Assembly (NCBI GenBank): GCA_018820205.1
Contig: JAHJOK010000034.1
Span: 1-64,000, forward strand
Reading direction: 5' to 3'
Length of the DNA: 64,000 bases
From: Alphaproteobacteria bacterium
GTDB lineage: Bacteria > Pseudomonadota > Alphaproteobacteria > Caulobacterales > Caulobacteraceae
In this document: positions 43,418 through 51,868 of the stretch, one piece after another
Numbering within the stretch: the stretch's first letter is position 1
Layout of the letters: each line of letters opens with the position of its first letter
Notes under the pieces: generated by a model
The model's database searches: none
The model's input: only the letters and a program-made list of their open reading frames with translations
Told to the model about the DNA's origin: nothing
Made by a program: the position numbers and the translations under genes

Positions 43418-45152
43418 CTCGACCGGCCGGATCGTCTGCTCTGTCCGGCGTGAATGCGCCTGCGATGAACATCTCGCGCGCCTTGGTCCGACTGAGCTTA
43501 CCCGACGTGGTCTTGGGCAGATGGTGAGGACCGACGAGACGAACACGCGTGTCTATGCCGTGACGTGCACGCAGCAGGGCCGCGACGTCGGCGACCAGGG
43601 CTTCGCGAGCCGCAGCGTCGCCGGCGCGGCTCTGGACCAGGACCACGACCTGCTCTTCGTCGTTCTCGGTGACATGAAAGGCCGCCACGTCGCCGCTGCG
43701 GACCTTGTCCAGCTCAGCCTCTACGGTCCATTCCAGATCCTGGGGCCACAGATTTCGGCCGTTGATCAGGATCAGATCCTTGGCCCGACCGGTCGGCACG
43801 ATCTCGCCCTGGCTGATCAGGCCGAGGTCGCCGGTCTCGAGCCAGCCGTCCCCCGACAGCACTCCCGCCGTCGCCGCCGCGTCATCGAAATAACCGCTCA
43901 TGAGGCTGGGGCCCCTGATGAAGATGCGGCCGACCTGACCGTCGACCATGACGGATCCCGCCTCGTCGCGAACTTCGATGTGATGATCGGCCAAGGCGGG
44001 GCCACAGCGGACGAAGGCGCGCGACCGTTCAACATCGGACTCGAACCCGATCTCGTCCGCACCTTCCACAGCGGCCAGATCCAGCGTCTCGGTTTCCAGG
44101 CCGCGGCCAAGCGGCGCCATGGTCACCGCCAGGGTCGCCTCGGCCATTCCATAGCTGGCGACGAAGGCCTGGGACCGGAAGCCTGCGCCCGCAAACCGGT
44201 CGGCGAACTGCCTCAGAGGTCCGACCCGCACCATGTCGCCGCCCACGCCCGCCACCCGCCAGCGCGACAGATCAGAACCGGTGACGGAGCCGGACTCCGC
44301 ACGACGAGCGCACAACTCATAACCGAAGGTCGGACTGTAGGAGATGGACCCGCCGTTGCGCGAGATCAGATCAAGCCACAACAAGGGCCGTCGTACGAAG
44401 GCGCTGGTCGGCAGCAGATCGACCGACATCTGGCAGGACAGAGGCGCCAGCAGGAAACCGATCAGCCCCATGTCGTGATACAGCGGAAGCCACGACACGG
44501 CCCGATCGCCGGCCTCCACCCTCAGGCCGTCGCGCGTGATGGCGACGGCATTCGCCATCAGGGACCGGTGCGTGACCATCACTCCCGTGGGAAACCGCGT
44601 GCTGCCGGACGAGAACTGGACATAGCAAAGATCGTCGGGACCGATCGTCGGCAAGACGACGTCGACTGTTTCAGGCAGGTCGTCCAGCGACGGCCCGATG
44701 GAAACGCCGCCCGTCTGATCCGCCGCATTGCGTAGCCAGGCGCCATAGGTCGCCGGTCCGAACACGGCCGACGCCCGGGCCGCCCCGAGCATGCGCGCGA
44801 TCTGCTCGACATAGGCGTCGCGCCCGCCCAGGGGCGCCGGCAGCGGGAGCGGGGCCGGAATCAAACCGGCATACTGGCAGGCGAAGAAGGCGCGGATGAA
44901 GTCGGCGTCGGTCTCGGCGGCCAGTCCGACCCGGTCACCAGGCTTCAACCCTCCGGCCAACAGGCGTGCGGCGAGACCCCGGGCTTCGCGGCGAAGTTCT
45001 GCATACGACAGCGCCAGCAGACACTCTCCGCGCGCCCCGTGGAGGGTAACGCCCGTCTCGCCCGTCGCCGCGAAATCGAGGGCGGCGACCAGCGTGGGAA
45101 AATCCGCGTGGCGAACAACGCGGTGCTCGCCGGTGGGGGTGGGGGAAGTCAC
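43410..45152 (-). CDS. fatty-acyl-AMP ligase
   Basis: 580 residues, ANL superfamily. The ATP-binding P-loop is YVQFSSGSTRFPTGVMVTH, the Tyr/Gly adenylate motif is SYGMAEATLAVT, then VRDEAGSVMVDGQVGRIFIRGPSLMSGY, WLETGDLGLI and the hinge and Lys region GRAKDLILINGRNLWPQDLE and LPKTTSGKLSRTKAREMF. The sequence is of the fatty-acyl-AMP ligase type that loads acyl carrier proteins rather than CoA. It overlaps both the flippase (ATGA) and cerR, so it is in one operon with acp and spt. Confidence 0.9.
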   Translation of the reverse strand: MTSPTPTGEHRVVRHADFPTLVAALDFAATGETGVTLHGARGECLLALSYAELRREARGLAARLLAGGLKPGDRVGLAAETDADFIRAFFACQYAGLIPAPLPLPAPLGGRDAYVEQIARMLGAARASAVFGPATYGAWLRNAADQTGGVSIGPSLDDLPETVDVVLPTIGPDDLCYVQFSSGSTRFPTGVMVTHRSLMANAVAITRDGLRVEAGDRAVSWLPLYHDMGLIGFLLAPLSCQMSVDLLPTSAFVRRPLLWLDLISRNGGSISYSPTFGYELCARRAESGSVTGSDLSRWRVAGVGGDMVRVGPLRQFADRFAGAGFRSQAFVASYGMAEATLAVTMAPLGRGLETETLDLAAVEGADEIGFESDVERSRAFVRCGPALADHHIEVRDEAGSVMVDGQVGRIFIRGPSLMSGYFDDAAATAGVLSGDGWLETGDLGLISQGEIVPTGRAKDLILINGRNLWPQDLEWTVEAELDKVRSGDVAAFHVTENDEEQVVVLVQSRAGDAAAREALVADVAALLRARHGIDTRVRLVGPHHLPKTTSGKLSRTKAREMFIAGAFTPDRADDPAGRDA

Positions 45153-46498
45153 GGTCGGGCCTTCTGTGCAGTCGCTGTCACGCCTTGGGGGTGATTCCGC
45201 CGATTATGGAGCACACACCAGAACATACCCAGCGCCATCGCCGCCGAGGCGATCACCAGCGTCACCGCCGCGCCCAGGGCCCCGAACCGCGTCACCACCG
45301 GCGCCAGGGCGGCCAGATAAACGACACAGACCGCCAGCCGCACCCACAGAGCGGTTTCCGCCCGGCCCAGCGACACCAGCATCGGCTCGAACGGCAAGGC
45401 CACCAGGCCGATCACGGCCGCGCCGACCTGCCAGGTCATCAGCGTCGCGGCGGGAGCGAACTGGGGTCCCATGGCCAGGCCCAGCAGCCATTCGCCTCCA
45501 CCCAACGTCAGCAACATCAGCACCAGCCCGAGGGCGCCGGCCAGCACGGCGACCACCCGCGCCAGCCGCCACATGCTGACCGAACCGCCATCTCCTGCAT
45601 GCAGGCGCGCCAGTTCAGGGTAGAGAGAGGCGGTGAGCAGGCGGGCGGGTTTGGCGATGGCATCGGCGACCTGACGCCCGATTCGCCACAGCGCCGCCTG
45701 GGCGGGTCCTACCAGCGCGCCGATCGCCAAGGTGATCACGTGGGTGAAAGCGACCTCCACCGTCGCGCTGAGGTTGGTCGACCAGGCGAACCGCCACGCC
45801 CCGGGCATGCCCTCGGTCAGGCCGCCGCCGCGCCAGGCGAAGGCCCGGATCAGCGCGCGGCGATCAACTTCGGACCAGGCCGCCCAGGCCACATAGACAA
45901 AACCCGCGACCACGCCCGCCGCCCAGAAGAAGAGGAAGACCTCCATTGGCGCCTGGATCGCGAAACCCACCCCGCACCCGATCAGCCGGACCAGGGCGAC
46001 CAGCACGGTCTGCCGCGCCAGCACGTCGAACCTGTCCAGCAGCCGAAGCAACCCCAGGGGCGTCGCGGACACCATGAACGCCACCGACAGCACATAGAGC
46101 GCGGCCGCCGGCTGGTCGCCCGGCGTCAGACCCAGTCGATCCCCGAACCACAAGGTGACCACCAGCCCCGCCGCGACCCCGACGATGGCTCCGATCAGGT
46201 CCAGGGCCAGGGTGAACCGTAGAACCCGCTGAAAATCCGCGGGACGCCCCTCTGCCAGGGGTTTGGCCCCGTAGTGCAGTACGGTCTGCCAGGACTGGAA
46301 TTTGACGGTCTCACCCAGAAATTGAGCGAACGCATGGATCAGGATCAGCACCCCGAAGCCCCCGAGGCCCAGTGTCCGCGCCGTCAGAGAGATCGCCGCC
46401 AGTCCCATCAGCGCGTTCGCTACACGCCCGCCGAGCAGCACCGCCGCGTTGGACAACACCCGATGCAGAGCAGCTTTCGTCTCGACTGCGACCGTCAT
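45149..46498 (-). CDS. oligosaccharide/lipid flippase (MOP superfamily, Wzx-like)
   Basis: 449 residues with about twelve membrane helices, from AALHRVLSNAAVLLGGRVANALMGLAAISLTARTLGLGGFGVL at the N-terminus to TLVIASAAMALGMFWCVLH at the C-terminus. GRVANALMGLAAI...GGFGVL is the usual start of MOP flippases. It is the first gene of the flippase-ligase-cerR-acp-spt operon. Wzx proteins flip undecaprenyl-linked oligosaccharides, and some move other lipids, so it could flip a decorated sphingolipid or its saccharide precursor. The 5' region up to the tRNA-Arg shows no other gene. Confidence 0.85.
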   Translation of the reverse strand: MTVAVETKAALHRVLSNAAVLLGGRVANALMGLAAISLTARTLGLGGFGVLILIHAFAQFLGETVKFQSWQTVLHYGAKPLAEGRPADFQRVLRFTLALDLIGAIVGVAAGLVVTLWFGDRLGLTPGDQPAAALYVLSVAFMVSATPLGLLRLLDRFDVLARQTVLVALVRLIGCGVGFAIQAPMEVFLFFWAAGVVAGFVYVAWAAWSEVDRRALIRAFAWRGGGLTEGMPGAWRFAWSTNLSATVEVAFTHVITLAIGALVGPAQAALWRIGRQVADAIAKPARLLTASLYPELARLHAGDGGSVSMWRLARVVAVLAGALGLVLMLLTLGGGEWLLGLAMGPQFAPAATLMTWQVGAAVIGLVALPFEPMLVSLGRAETALWVRLAVCVVYLAALAPVVTRFGALGAAVTLVIASAAMALGMFWCVLHNRRNHPQGVTATAQKARP

Positions 46499-46728
46499 GC
46501 CAATGTCCCGACTCCCACCTTCGCGGAAGGCTCATCCGCAATCTCTGCGACATCGATCTCGATGTTTGCCATAGCCGCGATTGCGGCGCTTCGCCAGAAA
46601 ACCGAAGCGACCGGCCCCAAACCGGTCCCAGCAACCCAAAAGCGGGATTGAAATACCGTTGTGAATCAGGATGAAAGCTCGCTCTTCGGCGGTGCCCAAA
46701 TCTCTGTTTTCACAGAATAAATGAAAAG

Positions 46729-46805
46729 TGGCGCGCCCGGAACGATTCGAACGTCCGACCCTCAGATTCGTAGTCTGATGCTCTATCCAGCTGAGCTACG
46801 GGCGC
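46729..46805 (-). tRNA. tRNA-Arg (anticodon ACG)
   Basis: A complete 77-nt tRNA on the minus strand with encoded CCA. The acceptor stem is GCGCCCG with CGGGCGC; the anticodon stem is CAGA/TCTG, loop CTACGAA with ACG; the T loop is TTCGAATC. A34 should be modified to inosine, reading CGN arginine codons. Confidence 0.96.
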
Positions 46806-46831
46806 GCACAGGCCTTGACGGCGAGGGCGGG

Positions 46832-46860
46832 TATCTAGCGGGTCGGGTCGGGCGGCGCAA
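46832..46860 (-). promoter_or_regulatory. likely promoter of tRNA-Arg
   Basis: On the minus strand TTGCGC (46855-46860) and TAGATA (46832-46837) are 17 bases apart, about 27 bases upstream of the tRNA. The hexamers are moderate matches to the sigma-70 consensus. Confidence 0.45.
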
Positions 46861-46972
46861 CCCGGTTTTCGACGCCCGCAGGCCGCGTCTGTGAAAGCGG
46901 GTCTTGGCGGCGGCGGCGGCGCGGCCTAGCACGGTCAGAACGCCTCCCCGCGCCAGTGTTCTCCGGGTCGCC

Positions 46973-48718
46973 ATGTCGCAGTCGCCGTACCGTTCGTTTC
47001 TCGCCGTCCTGGCGGCCCTGTCGCTGGCGGCGTGCCAGTCCGTTCCGCTCGGAGGTCCGGCGCCGGCCGCCTCCATAGCCCAGCCGACGACCGCCGGGGC
47101 CCCTGCGCGCGGCCCGTTCGTGGCGGCGGCCAATCCGCTGGCGGTCGAGGCGGGGATGGGCGTGTTGAGGCGCGGCGGGTCGGCGGTCGATGCGGCCGTG
47201 GCCGTGCAGGCGGTGCTGGGGCTGGTGGAGCCGCAGTCGTCGGGCCTGGGGGGCGGCGCCTTCCTGATGGTCTATGACGCCGCGACGAAAGAGGTCACGA
47301 CCTATGACGGGCGCGAAACGGCCCCGGCGGCGGCCACGCCCGAGCTGTTCTACGAGAACGGCGCGCCCCTGCCCTTTTTCGATGCGGTGCTGAGCGGACG
47401 ATCCACCGGAGCGCCCGGGGCCGTGGCCGCCCTGGCGATGGCGCAGGAAACGCACGGCGCCCTGCCCTGGTCGTCCCTGTTCGGCGACGCGGAGCGGCTG
47501 GCGCGCGACGGCTTTGTCGTCAGCCCCAGGCTGGCGGGAATGATCGCCCTGCCCCGGGGACAGGCCCGGACGCGCTGGGCCGAGGCCTATTTCACCAGGC
47601 AGGACGGCGCCCGCTATGTCGCCGGCGACACCTTGAAGAACCCCGCATACGCCGCGACGGTGGCGCGCCTGGCGCGCGACGGGATCGCGGCCCTGCGCAC
47701 CGGCCCGATCGCCGAGGCCATCGTCGAGACGGTGCGGGCCGAACCCAGGCCCGGGGCGCTGAGCCTGGACGATCTGGCCGCCTATCGCCCGATCGAGCGC
47801 GAGGCCCTGTGCCGGCCGTTCCGGGTCTATGTGATCTGCATCCCGCCGCCGCCGTCCAGCGGGGTGGCCCTGTTGCAGTTGCTGGCGATGGCGGAGACGC
47901 CGGACGCGGCGCGCGCGCTGGCCCAGGGCGAGACCAGCGCGGCGGCCTGGACCCGGTTCGCGCAGTTGCAGCGGCTGATGTACGCCGACCGCGACCGCTA
48001 TGTCGCCGATCCGGCCTTCGTCGGCGTGCCGGTCGCGGGCCTGCTGGACCCCGGTTACGTCGCCGAACGGGCCGCACTGGCGCCGGGCCTGACGGGCGCG
48101 GCGGCCGCCGGAACCCCGCCCGGCGGCGTGTTCCGCGCGCCGGACGCCACGGCCGAGCCGTCCGGCACCTCGCACATGGTCATCGTGGATGCGGCGGGGA
48201 ACGCGGTGTCGATGACCACGACGGTGGAGAGCATCTTCGGCTCCGGCCGGATGGCGGCGGGGTTCTTTCTGAACAACCAGCTGACCGATTTCTCGTTCTC
48301 GCCGGTGACGGCGGAAGGTGCGCCCGTGGCCAATGCCGTGGCGGCGGGCAAGCGGCCGCGCTCGTCGATGTCGCCGGTGATCATCCTGGACCGGCAGGGC
48401 GGGCTGGTCGGGGCCCTGGGGTCGCCGGGCGGGTCGTCGATCCTGGCCTATAACGCCAAGGGGCTGATCGGGACGCTGGTGTGGGGGCTGCCGGTTCAGG
48501 CGGCGTTCGACCTGCCCAATCTGGTGGCCAAGGGGTCGGGATTCGGCGCCGACACGGCGCGGTTCGGGCCGACGCTGGAGGCGGGGCTGAGAGAGAACGG
48601 CATCCTGCTGCAGCCCAACACGTCGGAGAATTCGGGCCTGCACGGCGGTATCTGGCGCGGCGACCACTGGGACGGCGGGGCCGATGATCGGCGCGAGGGT
48701 GTGGCGCGGACGGAATAG
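46973..48718 (+). CDS. ggt: gamma-glutamyltransferase, lipoprotein form
   Basis: 581 residues. The lipobox LAAC (Cys at about residue 21) indicates membrane anchoring. N-terminal nucleophile hydrolase: the large subunit has NPLAVEAGMGVLRRGGSAVDAAVAVQAVLGLVEPQSSGLGGG (SGLGGG motif), and autocleavage should occur before the Thr of SGTSHMVIVD, which then acts as nucleophile. Glycine-rich GSPGGSS binds substrate. It breaks down glutathione in the periplasm or on the surface. Its start could be placed earlier, at 46904, but the lipobox favours 46973. Confidence 0.92.
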   Translation: MSQSPYRSFLAVLAALSLAACQSVPLGGPAPAASIAQPTTAGAPARGPFVAAANPLAVEAGMGVLRRGGSAVDAAVAVQAVLGLVEPQSSGLGGGAFLMVYDAATKEVTTYDGRETAPAAATPELFYENGAPLPFFDAVLSGRSTGAPGAVAALAMAQETHGALPWSSLFGDAERLARDGFVVSPRLAGMIALPRGQARTRWAEAYFTRQDGARYVAGDTLKNPAYAATVARLARDGIAALRTGPIAEAIVETVRAEPRPGALSLDDLAAYRPIEREALCRPFRVYVICIPPPPSSGVALLQLLAMAETPDAARALAQGETSAAAWTRFAQLQRLMYADRDRYVADPAFVGVPVAGLLDPGYVAERAALAPGLTGAAAAGTPPGGVFRAPDATAEPSGTSHMVIVDAAGNAVSMTTTVESIFGSGRMAAGFFLNNQLTDFSFSPVTAEGAPVANAVAAGKRPRSSMSPVIILDRQGGLVGALGSPGGSSILAYNAKGLIGTLVWGLPVQAAFDLPNLVAKGSGFGADTARFGPTLEAGLRENGILLQPNTSENSGLHGGIWRGDHWDGGADDRREGVARTE

Positions 48719-48731
48719 CGAGTTCCAGACA

Positions 48732-48827
48732 GGGTCCGGATCGTCTGGATCGTCTGGAATCCGGGCCGGGCAAGCGACGCAGCGCCTTTGAAAAGAGGGT
48801 CTGGACAGTCTGGATCGTGTGGAATGG
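48732..48827. repeat. two imperfect 31-bp direct repeats
   Basis: 48732-48762 and 48797-48827 share about 25 of 31 bases, each built on TCTGGATCGT-type units. TTCCAGAC at 48723-48730 and GTCTGGAA at 48752-48759 also form a perfect 8-bp inverted repeat. The segment lies in the 200-base gap between the convergent ggt and histidine kinase genes, so it could serve as a 3' structure or a protein-binding site. Confidence 0.5.
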
Positions 48828-48920
48828 TCCGTCGCGGTCCGCATCGCGCGGCCATTATAAGGGCGCCGGAGAGGGCGACTCATTCAAGAGCGTGGATTAT
48901 TTCGCGAGCGGTTCCTGTCC

Positions 48921-50390
48921 TTACCCCGGCAGGGTCAGTTCGAAGGTCGTGCCGGTGGGGCCGGTTTCGATCAGACGCAGGTCGCCGCCGTGGTTGGCCG
49001 CCAGTTCACGCGAGATCGTCAGGCCCAGACCGGTGCCGTCGGCGGATCGACCGCTGACGAAGGGTTCGAAAAGACGTTCCGACAGGCGCGGCGGAATGCC
49101 GGGGCCGTCGTCGATGATGCGGATGACGCAGCCGCCGTCCCGCGTCTCCGCCTCGATCATCACCGCACCCAGCGGGCCGCCCCTGGGTCGGCCGGCCCTG
49201 GCGGAATCCCCCTCGATCGCCTGACGGGCGTTTCGCATCAGATTGACCAGGATGCGGTGCAGCTGATCGGCGTCGGCGCGGACGGCGAAACGGGCGGGGA
49301 TGGATTTGACCAGCCGCACCCCCTGGCTTTCCAGGCCCGCATCCTCGCCGGCGGCCGTGGCGGCCGGGGCCAGGACGATCCGGTCCAGCACGGGCGCGGG
49401 CTCCTCGGACTTGCCGTAGTCGAGAACGTTGCGGGTCAGGGCGGCGGCGCGGCCCAGCGCCCGCTCCAGTCGCGGCAGGGTCTTGGCCACCTGGGGGTCG
49501 GCGGAATCCGCCAGCCTGTCCGACGCGATCTGGGCCGAGGTCAGCATGTTGCGCAGGTCGTGATTGATCTTGGCGACCGCCTCGCCCAGAGCCACCAGCC
49601 GGGAGCGCGAGCGCAGGGCCAGCCGCACCTCGTCCTGCATCCGGGCCAGCTCGCGCTCGACGCGGCCGATCTCGTCGTGGCGGCTGGACGGCTCGGGCGC
49701 GCGGGTTTCCACATCGGCCGCGAACCCCTCGATCGACCGGGTGACGCGACGCAGCGGCTGAAGCACCAGAAAGGCCAGACCGGCGTAGAGCAGGCCGCCC
49801 GCGACCACCGAGATCAGGATCGAAACCAGCAGACTGTTCAGCAGGAAGGCGCGCAGTTCCTGTCGCAACGGCTCGGCCGGGGCCACCACGTCGATGAAAT
49901 CTCCGGAGCGATAGCGCGGCGCAGCCCGCGCGCGGATCGAGCGGTCGGGATCGCCGAACAGGGTGCGGACCGGATCCAGCATGCGCGAGATCGTGCTGCG
50001 CCCTCGCAGGTCGATGAAATCGGGCGCACGGGGCAGATTCGGGGCCTGCAGCAGCTGGCGCATCACGCCCTGGTCGCTGATGGCGACCGCCGACACCCCG
50101 CCGATGCGCAACAGCTGTTCGGCCGTATCGTCGTCGACGGCGCTGTAGGGCAGGGCCTCGACCCCCACCGAGGCCAGTTCGGCGGCCTGCAGACGGTCCA
50201 GCAGCCAGCGCTCGTGGAAGCTGGCGGCGTTGGGGCCGACGATCAGGGCCTGGACCGCCAGGGTGAAGACCACGGTCAGCAGCAGCAGACGCGACGACAG
50301 GCCGTCGGGCGCCCCGGTTCGAAACCACCGGGACCGCAGACGCTCGCGCCAGTCGGTCGGCGGACGAAGATGATCGAGCAGCCCGCTCAC
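48921..50390 (-). CDS. sensor histidine kinase
   Basis: 489 residues. Two membrane helices (about 33-51 and 184-208) enclose a periplasmic sensor of about 130 residues. A HAMP-like linker follows (PLRRVTRSIEGFAADVETR), then the phosphoacceptor His277 in AKINHDLRN, and the HATPase domain with NLMRNARQAIEG (N box), DDGPGIP (G1), GTGLGL (G2). The cognate response regulator is not adjacent. It overlaps the VTT-domain gene by four bases and is probably co-expressed. The signal is unknown. Confidence 0.92.
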   Translation of the reverse strand: MSGLLDHLRPPTDWRERLRSRWFRTGAPDGLSSRLLLLTVVFTLAVQALIVGPNAASFHERWLLDRLQAAELASVGVEALPYSAVDDDTAEQLLRIGGVSAVAISDQGVMRQLLQAPNLPRAPDFIDLRGRSTISRMLDPVRTLFGDPDRSIRARAAPRYRSGDFIDVVAPAEPLRQELRAFLLNSLLVSILISVVAGGLLYAGLAFLVLQPLRRVTRSIEGFAADVETRAPEPSSRHDEIGRVERELARMQDEVRLALRSRSRLVALGEAVAKINHDLRNMLTSAQIASDRLADSADPQVAKTLPRLERALGRAAALTRNVLDYGKSEEPAPVLDRIVLAPAATAAGEDAGLESQGVRLVKSIPARFAVRADADQLHRILVNLMRNARQAIEGDSARAGRPRGGPLGAVMIEAETRDGGCVIRIIDDGPGIPPRLSERLFEPFVSGRSADGTGLGLTISRELAANHGGDLRLIETGPTGTTFELTLPG

Positions 50391-51109
50391 GGCGCAGTGA
50401 CCGGAGGGTTGCGCCGCTGAAACGACTTCAGGATCAGGGGCAGGACGACGGCCAGCACGAAGACCCCCGCCAGCGGCGCCCAGAACTGGCCGAACAGGGC
50501 CTGGAAATCCGGGTTGGGGTCAATGGCGAGCAGGGCGTTCAGCCGCGCCCCGATCCAGCAATAGATGATGTGGGCCGGCAGCAGGCCGATCACCGTGGCC
50601 AATGTATAGGGCCCAAGGCGCACCGCCATGATCCCGGCGGCGACATTGATCATGTGAAACGGCACCACCACCGCCAGCCGCGAGGCCAGCACATACCAGA
50701 AGGTGTCGCGGTCGATCGCCTGACAGACCCGGTTCAGCAGGCCCTGGTTTCGCTCGGCCCCGCGTCTCAGGTCCGCGCCCAGGGCGGAACGGGCGACGCC
50801 GTAGACGATCAGGGCTCCCACGGTGGCGGCGACCGCGGTCGAGACCCCGCCGACCCAGGGACCGAACAGATAGCCGGCGGTGATGGTCACGAAAAATACG
50901 CCCGGCACCACGCTGGCGGTCAGGACGGCGAACACCACCATCAGGGCCACGAGCGCGAGGACATAGTTTTGCGCGGTGAAGGCGCGAAGATCGGCGCCGT
51001 GATCGCGCAGTGTGTCCAGCGACAGATAGCGGTTCCAGCCCATGGCGAAGATCAGGGCGATGACGCCGGCCAGGAGCAGCAGGGGCAGAAACCGTTTGAC
51101 GCGATCCAT
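50387..51109 (-). CDS. TVP38/TMEM64-type VTT-domain membrane protein
   Basis: 240 residues with about six hydrophobic segments. The VTT/SNARE-associated domain is seen in VVPGVFFVTITAGYLFGPWVGGVSTAVAATVGALIVYGVARSALG and, after it, FWYVLASRLAVVVPFHMINVAAGIMAVRLGPYTLATVIGLLPAHIIYCWIGARL. Members are linked to lipid scrambling or small-solute transport. It starts the minus-strand pair with the histidine kinase and is divergent from rpmH. Confidence 0.87.
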   Translation of the reverse strand: MDRVKRFLPLLLLAGVIALIFAMGWNRYLSLDTLRDHGADLRAFTAQNYVLALVALMVVFAVLTASVVPGVFFVTITAGYLFGPWVGGVSTAVAATVGALIVYGVARSALGADLRRGAERNQGLLNRVCQAIDRDTFWYVLASRLAVVVPFHMINVAAGIMAVRLGPYTLATVIGLLPAHIIYCWIGARLNALLAIDPNPDFQALFGQFWAPLAGVFVLAVVLPLILKSFQRRNPPVTAP

Positions 51110-51163
51110 CGTCTTTCCAACGCCCCGGGCCGCTTCGAAGCCGCCGGGATGACGTTCCCGGCG

Positions 51164-51192
51164 TTGACAGCCGAAGCCTGTCCCCTTATACG
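51164..51192 (+). promoter_or_regulatory. strong promoter of the rpmH-rnpA operon
   Basis: TTGACA (51164-51169, full consensus) and TATACG (51187-51192) are 17 bases apart, 60 bases upstream of rpmH. This is the best housekeeping promoter in the window. Confidence 0.75.
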
Positions 51193-51253
51193 CCCGCCCT
51201 TCCCGCAGAGGACGTCTTGTCCTCCGCGCCACTCTTAGTCTCTGGAGCCGAAC

Positions 51254-51388
51254 GTGAAGCGGACCTATCAGCCGTCGCGACTCGTGCGCAAGCGCCGTCA
51301 CGGCTTCCGTTCGCGGATGGCCACCAAGAACGGACAAAAGATCGTTGCGCGGCGCCGCGCCAAGGGCCGCAAGAAGCTGACGGCTTAA
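51254..51388 (+). CDS. rpmH: ribosomal protein L34
   Basis: 44 residues, starting at GTG with GGAG upstream. The sequence is fully typical: [28 protein letters not shown], and a basic C-terminus ending KKLTA. It is followed 37 bases later by rnpA, the arrangement conserved in almost all bacteria. L34 belongs to the large ribosomal subunit. Confidence 0.98.
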   Translation: MKRTYQPSRLVRKRRHGFRSRMATKNGQKIVARRRAKGRKKLTA

Positions 51389-51425
51389 ACGGTCTGATCC
51401 CTTCCCCGCGAAGGGGTCGATAACG

Positions 51426-51863
51426 ATGACTCTGAAAATTCATCGCCTGACCTCGCGGCCCCAGTTCCTGGCGGCCGCGAAAGGCGTTTCACAGGCGCGC
51501 GGCGCCGTCGTGGTTCAGCGGCTGGACCGGGCCGACGGCGACGACGTCGTGGGCGTCGGCTTCACCGCCACCCGCAAGGTCGGCGGGGCCGTGGTGCGCA
51601 ACCGCTGCAAGCGCCGCCTCAGACAGGCCGCGCGGGCCATGGTCGCCCTGTATGGCGTATCCGGAAGCGACTATGTCTTCATCGCGCGCCAGGGAACGGC
51701 GGACCGTCCCTGGGAGCGTTTGCTTGACGATGTGAAATCGGCGCTTACAAGGCTGGCGACCCCCGCCGACGGCCCTCGATCGGGCAAGGCCCCCGTGGTC
51801 GCCGCCGCTTCCGACACGCCTCCATCCGCCAAAGACCTGGCTTCCCAAGACCTGGACCGCTGA
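51426..51863 (+). CDS. rnpA: ribonuclease P protein component
   Basis: 145 residues. The RNA-binding arginine-rich helix is RNRCKRRLRQAARAM (about 60-74), preceded by GFTATRKVGGAVV. A C-terminal tail of about 35 residues (from PADGPRSG) extends beyond the usual 115-residue fold. It binds RNase P RNA for 5' tRNA processing. Yid-D is absent between it and yidC, which begins five bases later. Confidence 0.95.
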   Translation: MTLKIHRLTSRPQFLAAAKGVSQARGAVVVQRLDRADGDDVVGVGFTATRKVGGAVVRNRCKRRLRQAARAMVALYGVSGSDYVFIARQGTADRPWERLLDDVKSALTRLATPADGPRSGKAPVVAAASDTPPSAKDLASQDLDR

Positions 51864-51868
51864 GCAGT

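Noticed and set aside
43338..44735. 465-residue plus-strand open frame opposite the acyl-AMP ligase
   Set aside because: Shadow translation; the minus-strand ligase has all ANL motifs.
46835..48883. 682-residue minus-strand open frame opposite ggt
   Set aside because: Arg/Gly/Gln-rich shadow translation that also crosses the tRNA-Arg promoter.
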